From assembly GCF_900102545.1 (NCBI RefSeq), contig NZ_FNBN01000003.1, positions 797,461-861,460 on the forward strand: DNA of 64,000 nt. The letters run 5' to 3'. Below the pieces are notes generated by a model. That model saw only the letters and a program-made list of their open reading frames with translations. It had not been told where the DNA came from and did no database searches. This DNA comes from Chitinophaga filiformis. Its GTDB lineage: Bacteria; Bacteroidota; Bacteroidia; Chitinophagales; Chitinophagaceae. This document shows positions 63,559 to 64,000 of this stretch, piece by piece. Made by a program: the position numbers and the translations under genes. The number at the start of each line of letters is the position of its first letter. Positions within the stretch are counted from its first letter, which is position 1.

Positions 63559-64000
63559 ATGTATAAAGTAGGTGAATACAACCTGTTGCGGGTTAAGAAG
63601 GAGAGTGAGTTCGGTTTGTTCCTGGATGGGGGAGAACAGGAGATCCTGATGCCTAAACGCTTCGTGCCAGAGGGGGCAAAAAAAGGAGATGAGCTGAGAG
63701 TATTCATTTATCATGATTCGGAGAACAGGCTGACGGCTACCAACCAGGAGCCATATGGTATAGTAGGAGATATCGTTAACCTGAAAGCGACCGGTGTGAC
63801 AGAGCAGGGCGCCTTCCTGGACTGGGGACTGATGAAAGACCTGTTTGTGCCTGCGTCCAAACAGATCAGCAAAATGCATCCCGGACAGGATTACCTGGTA
63901 AAAATCTACCTGGATGAACTGACGAACAGGGTGGCTGCGACAGAAAAAATAGACCCCTATTTAAGCAATGAAAACCTGACGGTAAAAGAACTTGATGTTG
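63559..64000 (+). CDS. CvfB-like S1 RNA-binding protein (3' end outside window)
   Basis: The visible 147 residues start MYKVGEYNLLRVKKESEFGL and hold the first two S1-like OB domains (FLDGGEQEILMPKRFVPEGA and GAFLDWGLMKDLFVPASKQI). This is the pattern of CvfB proteins, which carry three S1 domains and a winged helix. It continues past base 64000. It should bind RNA. Confidence 0.85.
   Translation, partial: MYKVGEYNLLRVKKESEFGLFLDGGEQEILMPKRFVPEGAKKGDELRVFIYHDSENRLTATNQEPYGIVGDIVNLKATGVTEQGAFLDWGLMKDLFVPASKQISKMHPGQDYLVKIYLDELTNRVAATEKIDPYLSNENLTVKELDV

Overview
The window looks like chromosome from a member of the phylum Bacteroidota, most likely Chitinophaga or a close relative. The evidence is type IX secretion (T9SS) C-terminal sorting domains on several secreted proteins, a TonB-dependent receptor paired with a DUF4249 lipoprotein, LytS/LytTR regulator pairs, TAnnTTTG-type promoter boxes and few Shine-Dalgarno sites. 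The genus is inferred, not shown.

Layout. (1) Bases 1-10.6 kb hold a composite RiPP (ribosomally made, modified peptide) locus on the + strand: a radical SAM/SPASM maturase cut by the window edge, a helical accessory protein, two small candidate precursors with Gly-Gly sites, a C39-peptidase ABC exporter, a short HlyD-type adaptor, a full-length LanB dehydratase, a LytS-type kinase with a LytTR regulator, and a third, Thr-rich 49-residue candidate precursor. No LanC cyclase is present in the window. (2) 10.6-23.4 kb is housekeeping and accessory chromosome: a gliding-motility-type adhesin, PpnP, a DUF2911 protein, an HD hydrolase, a RibD-like reductase, a serine hydrolase, a Cys/Gly-tailed membrane protein, a DUF2167 protein, an XRE/DUF2975 pair and a VOC/MarR pair behind a clear operator. 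(3) 23.4-37.9 kb encodes secreted catabolic proteins: a GH2 glycosidase, an M4 protease, a GH74-like xyloglucanase with PA14 and T9SS domains, BNR-propeller and PAP2 proteins, and an AraC/DoxX/cupin cluster. (4) 38.0-43.4 kb has a TonB receptor/DUF4249 pair divergent from a second LytS/LytTR pair. (5) 43.7-53.7 kb is an accessory island abutting the 3' end of tRNA-Leu(CAG). It contains decayed IS fragments, a perfect 24-bp inverted-repeat pair enclosing a passenger gene, an AT-rich solo DnaE2-type polymerase, and a very AT-rich sigma-like/TIR gene pair bracketed by sequences that resemble tRNA 3' ends. (6) 53.7-62.4 kb is an alpha-glucan/trehalose cluster: TreY and TreZ (overlapping, - strand), divergent from a GH13 alpha-glucosidase and GlgX/TreX. 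The last 1.6 kb has a GNAT acetyltransferase, a YdeI/DUF1905 protein and the start of a CvfB-like S1 protein.

Two places deserve most attention. One is the RiPP locus, which combines radical SAM, LanB and Gly-Gly leader logic, and whose candidate cores lack cysteine. The other is the sigma-like/TIR pair, a possible uncharacterised defence or signalling unit. All functions are read from sequence motifs by eye; no database search was run.
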